Source: JAIMBK01 sp040755215
Lineage (GTDB): Bacteria; Bacillota; Desulfotomaculia; Desulfotomaculales; Nap2-2B
Direction: 5' to 3'
Length of the DNA stretch: 24,022 bases
Assembly (NCBI GenBank): GCA_040755215.1
Contig: JBFMBG010000056.1
Coordinates: forward strand, 1-24,022
Below are positions 13,220 to 21,217 of the stretch, one piece after another. Positions within the stretch are counted from its first letter, which is position 1. Each line of letters starts with the position of its first letter. The notes under the pieces were generated by a model, which saw only the letters and a list, made by a program, of their open reading frames with translations, made no database searches and was not told the origin of the DNA. The position numbers and the translations under genes were made by a program.

Positions 13220-14323
13220 GTGGTTAGAAAGGTCTTGAAGCTCGTTTCCCTCCTGGCGCTCCTGGCTTATGCCCTGTCGGCGGGGGCCTATGCCCTGTTC
13301 AGCTACCAGGCGGAAACCGCCGGCAGCAGCCTGGTCAGCGGCACCCTCTACATAGGCAAAGACGAAAACAACAAAGGTGTCCTGGACGGCCTGATCAGCC
13401 TTAAGAAGCTGGTTCCCGGCGCCCCGGAGGAAAAAATCACCCTCCCGGTGAAAAATATCGGCACCCTCACCGCCTGCCTGAACGGTCTGGCGGCGAATAT
13501 TCAAGACACCCAAAGCAAATTTTTGGCCAACGCGCTTTGGGTAACCTGTTCCGGTCCCGGCGGGGAACGGTTGTACCGGGGCTCTCTGCTTTCGCTGGAC
13601 GGCAACGCCGTTCCCACTGAAAAGGAAGTGGTGCTTCAACCTGGCGAAACGGGCTGGTTGACTTTCGCGTTCCGCCTCGATCCGCGGGCCGGAAATTGGT
13701 ACAAGGGGAAAAAGATTGATTTTTCCATTGTTGTCTACGCCGGGCAGAATCCGGGGCAGGCGCTGCAAACAAACGTGAAGATTGCCGGCGCCGGAAAAGA
13801 TGTTCGGGCTTTGCTCGAGGAAGCCAAACCCAGGGATGTGATTTTGCTTCCAGCCGGAGAGTACGGGAGGCTTCGGCTGGAAACTTCCGGCGTGGTGCTC
13901 AAAGCGAAAGACGTCGTTTTCGACACCGTTATTTCCGGCCTGGCCATCGGGAAAAACGGCGCGCCGGGCGGTGAACAGCCGCGGGACGTGGCCGTAGTTG
14001 GTTTTACCCTGGATGGCGAGGGGGGTCCGGAGCCCGTTTTAACCCTGCCCCCGGCGCCCCAAAATATCTGGATTACCGACAACATTTTCAAGAATTCCCC
14101 GGCGACGGTCCCGGCCCTCTTTTCGGCACGTATTTTCGGCAGGGCCGCCAACCTGGAGATAACCCGCAACGACTTTACCGGCATCAATAACGACCCGGGA
14201 AGCACCGCCCTCGTTCGTGATGCGCCCGTTCCGTTTAAACCCTTAAAATTTTCCCCGGGGGCGGGGGCAACGGTGCGGTACAACCTGGGCATCGACCTGG
14301 ACCCGGCGGTGGAAGCCTTGTAG
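13220..14323 (+). CDS. Secreted protein: TasA-like domain fused to a beta-helix-like domain
   Basis: This 367-aa precursor begins MVRKVLKLVSLLALLAYALS, then AGAYALFSYQAETAGSSLVSG and TLYIG; the AYALFSxxA and SGTLYIG elements are those of SipW-cognate TasA-like proteins. The middle (to about 180) keeps LPVKNIGTLTACLNG and LQPGETGWLTFAFRL, equivalents of the NxGTL and P-G strands. From about residue 190 the protein differs: NVKIAGAGKDVRALLEEA, RDVILLPAGEYGRLRLE, VVLKAKDVVFDT, IWITDNIFKN and LEITRNDFTG are short beta runs with NxF turns, typical of right-handed parallel beta-helices of the pectate-lyase-like fold, here without recognisable catalytic residues. The GTG start at 13220 follows AAAGGAGAG at 13205-13213. 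It directly follows the decayed peptidase. It may be a fibre tip, adhesin or capping subunit; this is inference. Confidence 0.8.
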   Translation: MVRKVLKLVSLLALLAYALSAGAYALFSYQAETAGSSLVSGTLYIGKDENNKGVLDGLISLKKLVPGAPEEKITLPVKNIGTLTACLNGLAANIQDTQSKFLANALWVTCSGPGGERLYRGSLLSLDGNAVPTEKEVVLQPGETGWLTFAFRLDPRAGNWYKGKKIDFSIVVYAGQNPGQALQTNVKIAGAGKDVRALLEEAKPRDVILLPAGEYGRLRLETSGVVLKAKDVVFDTVISGLAIGKNGAPGGEQPRDVAVVGFTLDGEGGPEPVLTLPPAPQNIWITDNIFKNSPATVPALFSARIFGRAANLEITRNDFTGINNDPGSTALVRDAPVPFKPLKFSPGAGATVRYNLGIDLDPAVEAL

Positions 14324-14384
14324 CAGATGGAAACCAAATTCAGCTTGGCAAGGGGGTGTAAGAATCCTGTACGAAACCAGGCGG

Positions 14385-15392
14385 ATGAAAGAGAAGAGAA
14401 AACGGCACCAAAAGTTCCAAAAAATTTTGCGGCCTCTTTTTGTAGTGTTTTACCTCTTTGTGCTTACTCTGGTGGGACTGGGCGTCAACGATACCTTTGC
14501 CTACTTCCGGACGCTGGCCAGAACGCCGCCAGGGGAGGTGGCGCTGGCCGGAGCCAACGACATCCTGCGAACCGAAGGCGCCTTTGACCTGCAGAGGTGG
14601 GTGGCCGGAAAGGGCAGCGGTATGAAGATTACCAACCAGACGCATTATAAAGTTTGGGTTTATTTCCAGGTGGACGGTTCGCTTCGCGAAGCGATCAGAC
14701 CGCTTGATCCCATCGCTTTGGAAGCCGGCCAGACCCGCGAAATAGAGTTTGCGCTGGCCGACGTTGGAGAACTGGGGATGCTGGCCTGGCGCAACCAGGG
14801 GAGGGTGTTCACCGGAGAAATTACAGCGGGCGTCCTCAACGATTTCGTCCGGTACCACCTGGGCAAAGTAGAAATCCCTGCCGAATTGTTATTTCAAAAG
14901 TTCGTCGGCCTGCCGGTTGCAGAGGGGGATGAAATCGCCCGTTTAACCAGGGCATCCGATGTGTCCCGGATCATCGCTGAAAAGGATGCGCTGAAGCAGA
15001 AGGTCGCCGATGTGACGGAAGAAAACTTCCGGCTGCAGCGTTTAATCAACGAATTGAATGGCTTAATCGACCACCTCCGGGACGCTCTGCGGCGGGCCAC
15101 CAGGCCGCCGGTACCGCCGGCCGGGAATCCGCCGGTAGCGAGTCCACCGGCCGGCAAGCCGCCGGTAGAAACTCCGCCCGCAGAGGGTTCACCAAACGGG
15201 AGCGCTCCTTCTGGTTTGCCGGTCGAGGAACAACCGGCAACAGAACCGCCAGCCGGGACTGTACCTCAAGAGAGCCCGCCGGCCGGAACTCCGCCGGGGA
15301 TTGAAAACGGTCCAGGGAATAACACCGGGGTAGGAGGAGGTCTAACCGATAACGACCAGAGCACCGCCGGCGCCGTTTATGCCGGGGGGTAA
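14385..15392 (+). CDS. TasA-like protein with coiled coil and proline-rich tail
   Basis: This 335-aa protein has a very basic N-terminus, a hydrophobic segment (about residues 17-35) and NDTFAYFRT at the position of the SipW cleavage site. MKITNQTHYKVWVYFQVDG and ALEAGQTREIEFAL resemble the NxGTL and P-G strands of its neighbours, so a shortened TasA-like sandwich is likely (about 40-165). A heptad-like region around 185-240 (IIAEKDALKQKVADVTEEN) predicts coiled coil, and the last 90 residues are rich in PPAG/PPV repeats, ending in a Gly/Asn-rich stretch. Such tails often span or bind the wall, so it may anchor the fibre. The start is unclear: ATG 14385 has no spaced ribosome site, while AAGGGGGTG at 14350-14358 sits as in gene 11336 but faces a CTG (14367) in frame. 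A 17-bp terminator follows. Confidence 0.75.
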   Translation: MKEKRKRHQKFQKILRPLFVVFYLFVLTLVGLGVNDTFAYFRTLARTPPGEVALAGANDILRTEGAFDLQRWVAGKGSGMKITNQTHYKVWVYFQVDGSLREAIRPLDPIALEAGQTREIEFALADVGELGMLAWRNQGRVFTGEITAGVLNDFVRYHLGKVEIPAELLFQKFVGLPVAEGDEIARLTRASDVSRIIAEKDALKQKVADVTEENFRLQRLINELNGLIDHLRDALRRATRPPVPPAGNPPVASPPAGKPPVETPPAEGSPNGSAPSGLPVEEQPATEPPAGTVPQESPPAGTPPGIENGPGNNTGVGGGLTDNDQSTAGAVYAGG

Positions 15393-15431
15393 ACCGGCTC
15401 CGAAAAAAAGAAAATTTAAGAAGGGAAAAGC

Positions 15432-15473
15432 AAAATAAATACCGCGCCTTGCCAGCGGCGCGGTATTTATTTT
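15432..15473 (+). terminator. Terminator of the TasA-like locus
   Basis: A perfect 17-bp stem joins AAAATAAATACCGCGCC (15432-15448) to GGCGCGGTATTTATTTT (15457-15473), with an 8-nt loop. A- and T-rich flanks make it an efficient intrinsic terminator in either direction. Confidence 0.92.
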
Positions 15474-15475
15474 AA

Positions 15476-15505
15476 TTGACTTTTCTTAACCTTGTCCTGT
15501 ATAAT
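15476..15505 (+). promoter_or_regulatory. Promoter of DUF134-folP operon
   Basis: TTGACT at 15476-15481 and TATAAT at 15500-15505 are separated by 18 bp, starting right after the preceding terminator. The roughly 90-nt leader includes GTGAGTGCTCGC just after the -10 (15509-15520), a short imperfect dyad that could be an operator. Confidence 0.82.
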
Positions 15506-15600
15506 TTAGTGAGTGCTCGCTGATGAGGTTTGCACGGCAATTTTTTAAATATTGGAAACAAAAGATCAAAACCAGTCATACGGAATAGGAGTGTTCGAAA

Positions 15601-16032
15601 ATGTCCAGACCACCAAAATCCCGGCTTGTGGAATTTTTGCCGCGGCTTACCTACTTTAAGCCCGCCGGGGTACCGCTGCGGGAGCTGGAGGAAGTGGGGC
15701 TGACGGTAGAAGAGCTGGAGGCGATCAGGTTAAAAGATCTGGAAGGCCTGGAGCAGGAAGCCTGCGCGGAAAAAATGGGGGTATCGCGTCCGACTTATCA
15801 CCGGATCCTGGCCTCGGCACGTTCCAAAATAGCGCAGGCTTTGGTTAACGGCAAGGCCATCAGGGTGGAAGGCGGGAACTTCCAGGTAGTGCTGAGGTCT
15901 TTTCGCTGCGCAAAGTGCGCCCACGAGTGGGAGCTGCCGGTGGGGCAGGGATGCCGTGGTAAATTAGTGTGTCCGAAATGCCGCACCCCGGAAGTGTATA
16001 GAATTGATCGGCCGGGCCAGTCCCTTTGTTAA
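15601..16032 (+). CDS. DUF134 (UPF0251) family DNA-binding protein
   Basis: This 143-aa protein opens MSRPPKSRLVEFLPRLTYF, the conserved start of the DUF134 family. A sigma-70 region-4-like helix-turn-helix follows: LTVEELEAIRLKDLEGLEQ and MGVSRPTYHRILASARSKIA (about 40-85). The C-terminus has two Cys pairs, CAKC and CPKC (about 101-128), forming a probable zinc ribbon. Members are often found near iron-molybdenum cofactor-type or redox genes, but no target is established. ATG at 15601 has AGGAG 9 nt upstream. It is first in a co-directional run with folP, folB, a DUF169 protein and a FAD protein, and could regulate that operon; this is inference. Confidence 0.92.
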   Translation: MSRPPKSRLVEFLPRLTYFKPAGVPLRELEEVGLTVEELEAIRLKDLEGLEQEACAEKMGVSRPTYHRILASARSKIAQALVNGKAIRVEGGNFQVVLRSFRCAKCAHEWELPVGQGCRGKLVCPKCRTPEVYRIDRPGQSLC

Positions 16033-16127
16033 CGGCAGGGCGCCCGGGCAATCGGGGAAGAAGCCGGAGAAGAAGGAACCGGCGACGCTTCTTAAAGCAG
16101 GGATGGTTTGCCGGGGGTGACTTTCTG

Positions 16128-17348
16128 TTGGAAGTAAGAAATTTAGATATCAAGAATAAGCCCCGGGCGTTGGCGGAAATTGCCGGGGTGGGGGCGGACG
16201 AGCAGGGCTGCCGCCTGATGGCCCCGAAGGCGGTCCACCGCGTGTTAAAGGTGAGCGGGCTCACTCCTCTCCAGGCCAATATCCTTAAGCAGGAAATGCT
16301 GGCCAGGGGAGGAGAGGCGGCCGTGGCCAGGGGCGTGATTGACGGCAGTGTGCAGGCTACCGATGTCCTGCTGATGGGGACGCTGAAACAATACGACACC
16401 CTGCTGGCCAAATTGAAGATGCAGCCTTTCGGGTTGCGGCGGCTGGGGGAAAAAATCCGGGAGGTGCTGCAGAACCTGGAGGGACGCCCGGTCTTTCGCC
16501 TGCCCTGCCGGGATCAAGAGCTCACCATCGGCGAGCGGACGCTGGTGATGGGGATTTTAAATGTTACCCCGGATTCTTTTTCCGACGGCGGGTTGTATTT
16601 TGATCCGGAAAGGGCGGTGGAGCGCGCCTGGCAGATGGTGGAAGAGGGGGCCGATATCATTGATCTGGGCGGTGAATCGACCCGGCCGGGAGTTGTGCCG
16701 CCCCATCCGGGGTACGACCCCGTGGAACCGGCGGAAGAGCTGAGGCGCGTCCTGCCTGTGCTCGAAAAATTAATTTTGCAAAAACTTCCGGCCCCCGTTT
16801 CCATTGATACCACCAAAGCGGTTGTGGCCCGCGCGGCCCTGGCCGCCGGCGCGCACATCGTCAACGACCAGACGGCGCTGCGCGCCGACCCGGAGATGGC
16901 CGCTGTTGTGGCGGAATACGGTGTCCCCGTGATCCTCATGCACAACCGGCGCGGTACGGAGTACCGCGACCTGCTGGGGGAAATCGTCCAATACTTCCGC
17001 GAGAGCATCGCCATTGGCGAGCGGGCAGGGGTGAGCCGGCACCAGATGATTATCGACCCCGGCTTTGGCTTCGGGAAAACGGTGGAGCAGAATTTAGAGG
17101 TGCTGCGCCGCTTGAACGAGCTGGCCTGCCTGGGCCGGCCGGTTTTGGTGGGCACCTCGCGCAAATCGATGATCGGCAAGACCCTGAATCTCCCCGTCGA
17201 CCAGCGCGTGGAAGGCACGGCGGCCACCGTGGCCCTGGCCATTGCCGGCGGTGCGGACATCGTGCGCGTGCACGACGTGAAGGAAATGGTGCGCGTGGCC
17301 AGAATGACGGATGCGGTGGTGCGGCGCGGGGACCGGGAGATGAGCTGA
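16128..17348 (+). CDS. folP: Dihydropteroate synthase with N-terminal extension
   Basis: DHPS condenses 6-hydroxymethyl-7,8-dihydropterin pyrophosphate with p-aminobenzoate in folate synthesis, in the cytosol; it is the sulfonamide target. Core motifs are complete from about residue 130: VMGILNVTPDSFSDGG, DIIDLGGESTRPG, SIDTTKAVVARAAL, GFGFGKTVEQNLEVL, GTSRKSMIG and a final RVHDV. The first 125 or so residues, starting MEVRNLDIKNK, form an additional domain found in some clostridial and other DHPS proteins, whose role is not known to me. Length is about 406 aa. TTG at 16128 is chosen because GGGGGTGA at 16113-16120 lies 7 nt upstream; a longer reading to 16026 would overlap the DUF134 gene. 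folB follows after 2 nt, so the two are translationally coupled. Confidence 0.95.
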   Translation: MEVRNLDIKNKPRALAEIAGVGADEQGCRLMAPKAVHRVLKVSGLTPLQANILKQEMLARGGEAAVARGVIDGSVQATDVLLMGTLKQYDTLLAKLKMQPFGLRRLGEKIREVLQNLEGRPVFRLPCRDQELTIGERTLVMGILNVTPDSFSDGGLYFDPERAVERAWQMVEEGADIIDLGGESTRPGVVPPHPGYDPVEPAEELRRVLPVLEKLILQKLPAPVSIDTTKAVVARAALAAGAHIVNDQTALRADPEMAAVVAEYGVPVILMHNRRGTEYRDLLGEIVQYFRESIAIGERAGVSRHQMIIDPGFGFGKTVEQNLEVLRRLNELACLGRPVLVGTSRKSMIGKTLNLPVDQRVEGTAATVALAIAGGADIVRVHDVKEMVRVARMTDAVVRRGDREMS

Positions 17349-17350
17349 GA

Positions 17351-17719
17351 GTGGGCGGCGCGGACAGGATTATTCTGCGCGGCATGGAGTTTTACGGCTA
17401 CCACGGCGTTTTGCCCCAGGAGAGGGAATTGGGCCAGCGCCTGGCGGTGGATTTAGAAATGCTTTTGGATTTGACGGAGGCAGGACGCAGGGATGATTTG
17501 TCCCGGACGGTAGATTACGCAAAAGTTTTCCGGCTGGTCAAAGAACTGGTCACCGGCCCATCCCGGCAGCTTCTGGAAACGGTTGCGGAAGATATCGCCG
17601 CGGCCGTTTTGGAACGTTTTCCGGTAGCAGAAGTGGTGGTCAGAGTGAAAAAGCCGGCGGCGCCCCTGCCGGGCCGCCTGGAATACGTGGCGGTGGAAAT
17701 CAGGCGGGGAAGAAAATAA
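17351..17719 (+). CDS. folB: Dihydroneopterin aldolase
   Basis: FolB converts 7,8-dihydroneopterin to 6-hydroxymethyl-7,8-dihydropterin and glycolaldehyde, the step that precedes HPPK in folate synthesis. The 122-aa protein shows the family signatures: IILRGMEFYGYHGVLPQE with the pterin-site Glu, GQRLAVDLEM, TVDYAKVF, LLETVAEDIA with the second Glu, and VRVKKPAAPLPG carrying the catalytic Lys. GTG at 17351 starts 2 nt after the folP stop, with GGAGATGAG-type purines inside the folP end as ribosome site. The usual next gene, folK, is absent here; the operon continues with a DUF169 protein, so HPPK must be encoded elsewhere. Confidence 0.95.
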   Translation: MGGADRIILRGMEFYGYHGVLPQERELGQRLAVDLEMLLDLTEAGRRDDLSRTVDYAKVFRLVKELVTGPSRQLLETVAEDIAAAVLERFPVAEVVVRVKKPAAPLPGRLEYVAVEIRRGRK

Positions 17720-17742
17720 AAATTGCTTTAGGGGGGAGCATT

Positions 17743-18525
17743 ATGGAAGCGAAACAGGCGGCGGCCGTCCTTCAGCAATACCTTCGCCCGGCCACCTTTC
17801 CGGTGGCGGTCAAACTGTCGGCGCAAGCAAACCTGCCCGAGAAAGTCAGGCGGCCGAAAAATTTTTTAGGTTACCCCATTGCTGTTTGCCAGGGAATTGC
17901 CATGGCCCGGAATATCGGGTGGACGGTGGGGTTTTTGCGGGAAGACCACGCGTGCGCACCGTCCTTTATCGTTTTCGGCCTGGCGGAAGAGCCGGCGGAA
18001 GTTAAACTGGGCGAGGTGGTTCATCCTCTATACGGCGAAACACCGGAAGCCTGCGCGCGCACCCAGGAATTTATGGCCACTCTGCCCGTGGGAAAGGTGA
18101 AAAGCATCATTTGCAGCCCTTTGGAGCGGGCCGCCTTCGACCCGGACGTCGTCCTCGTCTACGGCAACCCCGCCCAAATCGCCCGGTTAGTTCAAGGCGC
18201 CCTCTACCGCCAGGGCGGGGCAATTACTTCTACATTCATTGGCCGGAACTCCTGCGGCGCGGAGCTCGTCGCGCCCTATTTAACCAGGCGGTGCCAGGTG
18301 GTCGTTCCCGGCTCCGGGGAGCGGGTCTTTGCCCTCACCCAGGATCACGAGATGTGTTTTGCCATTCCGTGGGAGTGTCTTGACGACGTCCTGTTCGGCC
18401 TGGAAAAGACCCACCAGCTCGGCGCCATGCGCTACCCCACCCCGTTCCAGGGCTTCCGGACCAGGCCGCAGTATCCGGAAAAATACCACCAACTGGAGGA
18501 TATTTTCAAGATTACAAAGGAATAA
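17743..18525 (+). CDS. DUF169 family protein
   Basis: This 260-aa soluble protein belongs to the DUF169 (ArCR-like) family, common in anaerobic bacteria and archaea and of unknown function. Recognisable parts are PVAVKLSAQANLPEKVRRPK near the N-terminus, AVCQGIAMARNIGWTVGF, CAPSFIVFGL, and the later STFIGRNSCGAELVAPYL, VVPGSGERVFALTQDHEM and the closing MRYPTPFQGFRTRPQYPEKY. Several conserved cysteines (CQG, HACAP, NSCGAE) suggest a cofactor or metal site. ATG at 17743 has AGGGGGGAGC 5-8 nt upstream. It lies 23 bp after folB and 124 bp before the FAD protein, so cotranscription with both is likely. A tie to electron-transfer flavoenzymes is suggested by context only. Confidence 0.9.
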   Translation: MEAKQAAAVLQQYLRPATFPVAVKLSAQANLPEKVRRPKNFLGYPIAVCQGIAMARNIGWTVGFLREDHACAPSFIVFGLAEEPAEVKLGEVVHPLYGETPEACARTQEFMATLPVGKVKSIICSPLERAAFDPDVVLVYGNPAQIARLVQGALYRQGGAITSTFIGRNSCGAELVAPYLTRRCQVVVPGSGERVFALTQDHEMCFAIPWECLDDVLFGLEKTHQLGAMRYPTPFQGFRTRPQYPEKYHQLEDIFKITKE

Positions 18526-18649
18526 AGCGGCAATTTCGGTATGCATTTCAGTGTAAAGCTGGTAGATCAGGCCCTTGAAGTTAGTTTGGGTTTAGCCTAA
18601 AGGATAAATCAGAAAGGAAAGGTGAACCGGCTGAAAAAGCCGGGCGCGG

Positions 18650-20254
18650 ATGAAAAGCTGGGAAACCGATGTGCTGGTTGTCGGGGGCGGCCTGGCCGGG
18701 ATCAGGGCGGCCGTGGAAGCCCGCCGGGCCGGCAGCGCCGTGCTGCTGGTCAGCCTGAGCCCGGTTGGAAAGGCCAATAACTCCGCCATATCAAAGGGCC
18801 ATTTCGCCATCCCCGGCGCGGGCGGCCCCGGCGACGATTTTGAGCGGCACTTCCAGGACATTATTGCCGGGGGTTGCCGGATCAGCGACCCCGGGCTTGT
18901 TTCCGCAATGATCGAAAACTTAAAGGACGAGGTCAATTTTTTACTGGACTGCGGAGTTCGCCTGGCGAGGCGGAGTGACGGCAGCCTGGTGCGCAGCAGG
19001 CCGCCGGGGCATTCCTTTCCCCGGGTGCTGAGTACAACCCGCGGCTCCGGCGTTGAAGTGCTGGCCCCCCTGGCGGCCCGGGCAAAGGAGATGGGGGTCC
19101 GGATGGTGGAGGGGATCGAAATCCTTTCCCTGCTCACCGGCGGAGAGGAAGTTTGCGGCGCCTGGGGGTGCGCCCGTTCGGGGGAACCCGTGCTCATCCA
19201 AGCCAAAGCGGTGATCCTGGCTACGGGGGGCGCAGGCAGCCTGTATCTGCGCACCAATAACGCGCCGGGCACGGCGGGGTTGGGGCAAGCCATGGCTTTA
19301 TCCGCCGGGTTGTCTTTGGTGGATATGGAGTTTGTCCAGTTTTACCCTACTTACCTGCATATGCCCGGCAAGCCCCGGGTGATGATTTTTTATGAAGTTC
19401 TCGTCGCCGTGGCCGGGGCGACCCTGCGCAACCGTTACGGTGAAGATATCAGGAAGTTGTACGGAATGGAGGATGTTTCCGACTTAACCAGGGACCGGCT
19501 GAGCCGGGCGATTGCCTCGGAAATCCGGGCCGGCCGCGGGGTCGGTGCGGATGGAGAAGCCGTCGCCCTTGATTTATCCACGCTGACCGACCCGGAAAAA
19601 TACCGTCGGCATCTTCCCAGGGCTGTACCCCCGGACGCCGCGGCGGTAAACGTGGCGCCGGTGGCCCACTTTACCATGGGGGGCGTGGCGGTTAAACCGG
19701 GAGGGGAAACGGAAATTCCCGGACTCTGGGCCGTCGGCGAGGTTGCCGGGGGGATTCACGGGGCCAACCGGGTGGGCGGAAACGCCCTGGCCGAATGCTT
19801 GGCTATGGGGCGCGCGGCCGGAAGCGCAGCCGCGGCGCACGCTCTAAAGCCAGGGCGGCGGCAATGCCCGGCCCGGGAGATAAAATTTCCCTGCGGGCCG
19901 GGTGCGGGGCCGGAAAACCTCTCTGGCCTGGCGGAGGCTTTGCGGAGGATTCTAAACAACCACGCCGGTGTGCTGCGGGACGCCGCCGGGCTTGCGGAAG
20001 GTCTGGCCGGGATCAATGACTTGCAGGACGCGCTGAAAAAATCCCTGGGCAGTGATAACTCAATGGTCGCTTTCAAACTGGGGATGATGCTGGATGTGGC
20101 CCGGGCCATCTGCCTGTCGGCCTTGATGCGCAGGGAAAGCCGCGGTTCCCACTTTCGCGCGGACTACCCGGCGGAAAGGGAAGATTGCCTGGGCAACTTC
20201 CTGGTGAAAAAAGTTGATGGGGAACTGGAAATCCAGTTCCGGCCACGGCAGTAA
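18650..20254 (+). CDS. FAD-dependent oxidoreductase, fumarate reductase / L-aspartate oxidase family
   Basis: This 534-aa flavoprotein carries the N-terminal dinucleotide-binding fold VLVVGGGLAGIRAAVEARRAG-like (key GGGLAG near residue 13), a central FAD/substrate region with ATGGAG, the capping domain, HFTMGGVAVKP (substrate-binding His, as in SdhA/NadB), the closing FAD motif GEVAGGIHGANRVGGNALAE, and a short helical C-terminus with RRESRGSHFRADYP. No signal peptide or haem-binding part is present, so it is cytosolic. The position where SdhA-type enzymes carry the flavin-linked His-Thr reads SKGHFAIPG, so covalent FAD is doubtful. No SdhB or nadA/nadC partner is adjacent, so substrate cannot be assigned. 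The ATG at 18650 has only GGGCGCGG upstream. It is last in the DUF134-folP-folB-DUF169 run. Confidence 0.88.
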   Translation: MKSWETDVLVVGGGLAGIRAAVEARRAGSAVLLVSLSPVGKANNSAISKGHFAIPGAGGPGDDFERHFQDIIAGGCRISDPGLVSAMIENLKDEVNFLLDCGVRLARRSDGSLVRSRPPGHSFPRVLSTTRGSGVEVLAPLAARAKEMGVRMVEGIEILSLLTGGEEVCGAWGCARSGEPVLIQAKAVILATGGAGSLYLRTNNAPGTAGLGQAMALSAGLSLVDMEFVQFYPTYLHMPGKPRVMIFYEVLVAVAGATLRNRYGEDIRKLYGMEDVSDLTRDRLSRAIASEIRAGRGVGADGEAVALDLSTLTDPEKYRRHLPRAVPPDAAAVNVAPVAHFTMGGVAVKPGGETEIPGLWAVGEVAGGIHGANRVGGNALAECLAMGRAAGSAAAAHALKPGRRQCPAREIKFPCGPGAGPENLSGLAEALRRILNNHAGVLRDAAGLAEGLAGINDLQDALKKSLGSDNSMVAFKLGMMLDVARAICLSALMRRESRGSHFRADYPAEREDCLGNFLVKKVDGELEIQFRPRQ

Positions 20255-20371
20255 CCCGAATGCGTCCCGGAGAGTGCTGGATGACGAAGCGCACCGCCCG
20301 GTCTTGCATTTTGTCCAGGCACCAGGATGGCGCTGCCGATGACCCGGATGAGCTCCAGTTGACGAAGCAGA

Positions 20372-20400
20372 GAAGGCCCCGTTTATGGCGGGGCTTCTTG
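20372..20400 (+). terminator. Terminator after the FAD protein gene
   Basis: GAAG(G)CCCCG at 20372-20381 pairs with CGGGGCTTC at 20389-20397, with one bulged G, followed by TTGATTT. It may also work on the minus strand for the DUF3231 gene. The preceding 117 bp hold no recognisable gene. Confidence 0.7.
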
Positions 20401-20441
20401 ATTTAATTGGGGGGAGTTCAATTAATCCATTAAGGCCGTGG

Positions 20442-20957
20442 TTAGCTCGTATATAGCAAAGGCGGGGTTTGCAGCCAACCCTTCAATTTACCGTATTTCA
20501 CAAATTTATCAAATAAGTCCAGTTCTTCTTTTGCAAAATCAATGAATATTTTCCGTAATGGATCATTGGTTACGAGGGAACGAACAGTACGGGTATGGTT
20601 ATCTAAAAAGTTCTGGATTCCGGTGAAGACCTCTTTAAATATGAAACGGTCTTCCAATATCCCGCTGTTGGCTTCAATGCGGACACTCTTTGGCGGTCTG
20701 GACGGCAGGGGCATCTTGAAAGTATTCATCTCGGCCTCTAACCTGTCGACTTGTTTTTCCAGAGTAGCGGAGAGGCCCTTCAGGAGGATCAGCTTTAGAT
20801 CGGGATCATGAGCAAAGTTATGATAAATCTGCGTTTTTTCTATGACGTCATACCTGCTTACCAGGTGATCCCACAATAAAAAAGCTTCTCCGGCATCAAG
20901 AACAGGCGCTTTGGCTGTTTCGGCCCTTCCAAGATGAAAGTTACCAATTTGAACCAT
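20442..20957 (-). CDS. DUF3231 family protein (spore-former helical protein)
   Basis: This 171-aa mostly helical protein starts MVQIGNFHLGRAETAKAP. LLWDHLVSRYDVIEKTQIY, NFAHDPDLKLILLKGL and MPLPSRPPKSV match the DUF3231 family, which is confined mostly to endospore-forming Firmicutes and is distantly related to ferritin-like and CotF-type helical bundles. Function is not established; a role in sporulation or as a spore coat component is the usual suggestion. ATG at 20957 is preferred since AAAGGGGGA lies about 9 nt upstream; an upstream ATG at 21014 would include a low-complexity KKQKGDEN stretch spanning that site. The gene stands alone and is divergent from the small protein at 21218. The 257 bp between them contains only A/T-rich sequence. 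Confidence 0.82.
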   Translation of the reverse strand: MVQIGNFHLGRAETAKAPVLDAGEAFLLWDHLVSRYDVIEKTQIYHNFAHDPDLKLILLKGLSATLEKQVDRLEAEMNTFKMPLPSRPPKSVRIEANSGILEDRFIFKEVFTGIQNFLDNHTRTVRSLVTNDPLRKIFIDFAKEELDLFDKFVKYGKLKGWLQTPPLLYTS

Positions 20958-21217
20958 ATTTTCGTCCCCCTTTTGTTTTTTATAGTTTGGAAAAGTTTCA
21001 TCCAAAAAATTCACCAGGTGTGCCGAAGCGACCTGGAAATGCCTGGATCGTCCCGGGTTTTTTCAAGGGGCTGGGTCAACTGCTATGGGTGCTTTTATTT
21101 CCAGAGGGTTATGTTTGCAAAAAGGTTAGTCAAAAAAATTTTTCAAAAAAATGTATTATTTCGTTAGAGAAATGACCATACTATTAGAAAAAGTTCCCGA
21201 CAAGGAGGTGAGGGTTG

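Noticed and set aside
20240..20309. Minus-strand HSPGRIRV, reminiscent of the N-terminus of heavy-metal P-type ATPases
   Set aside because: The match is very short, overlaps the 3' end of the FAD gene in antisense and has no continuation. A small remnant is possible but cannot be supported.
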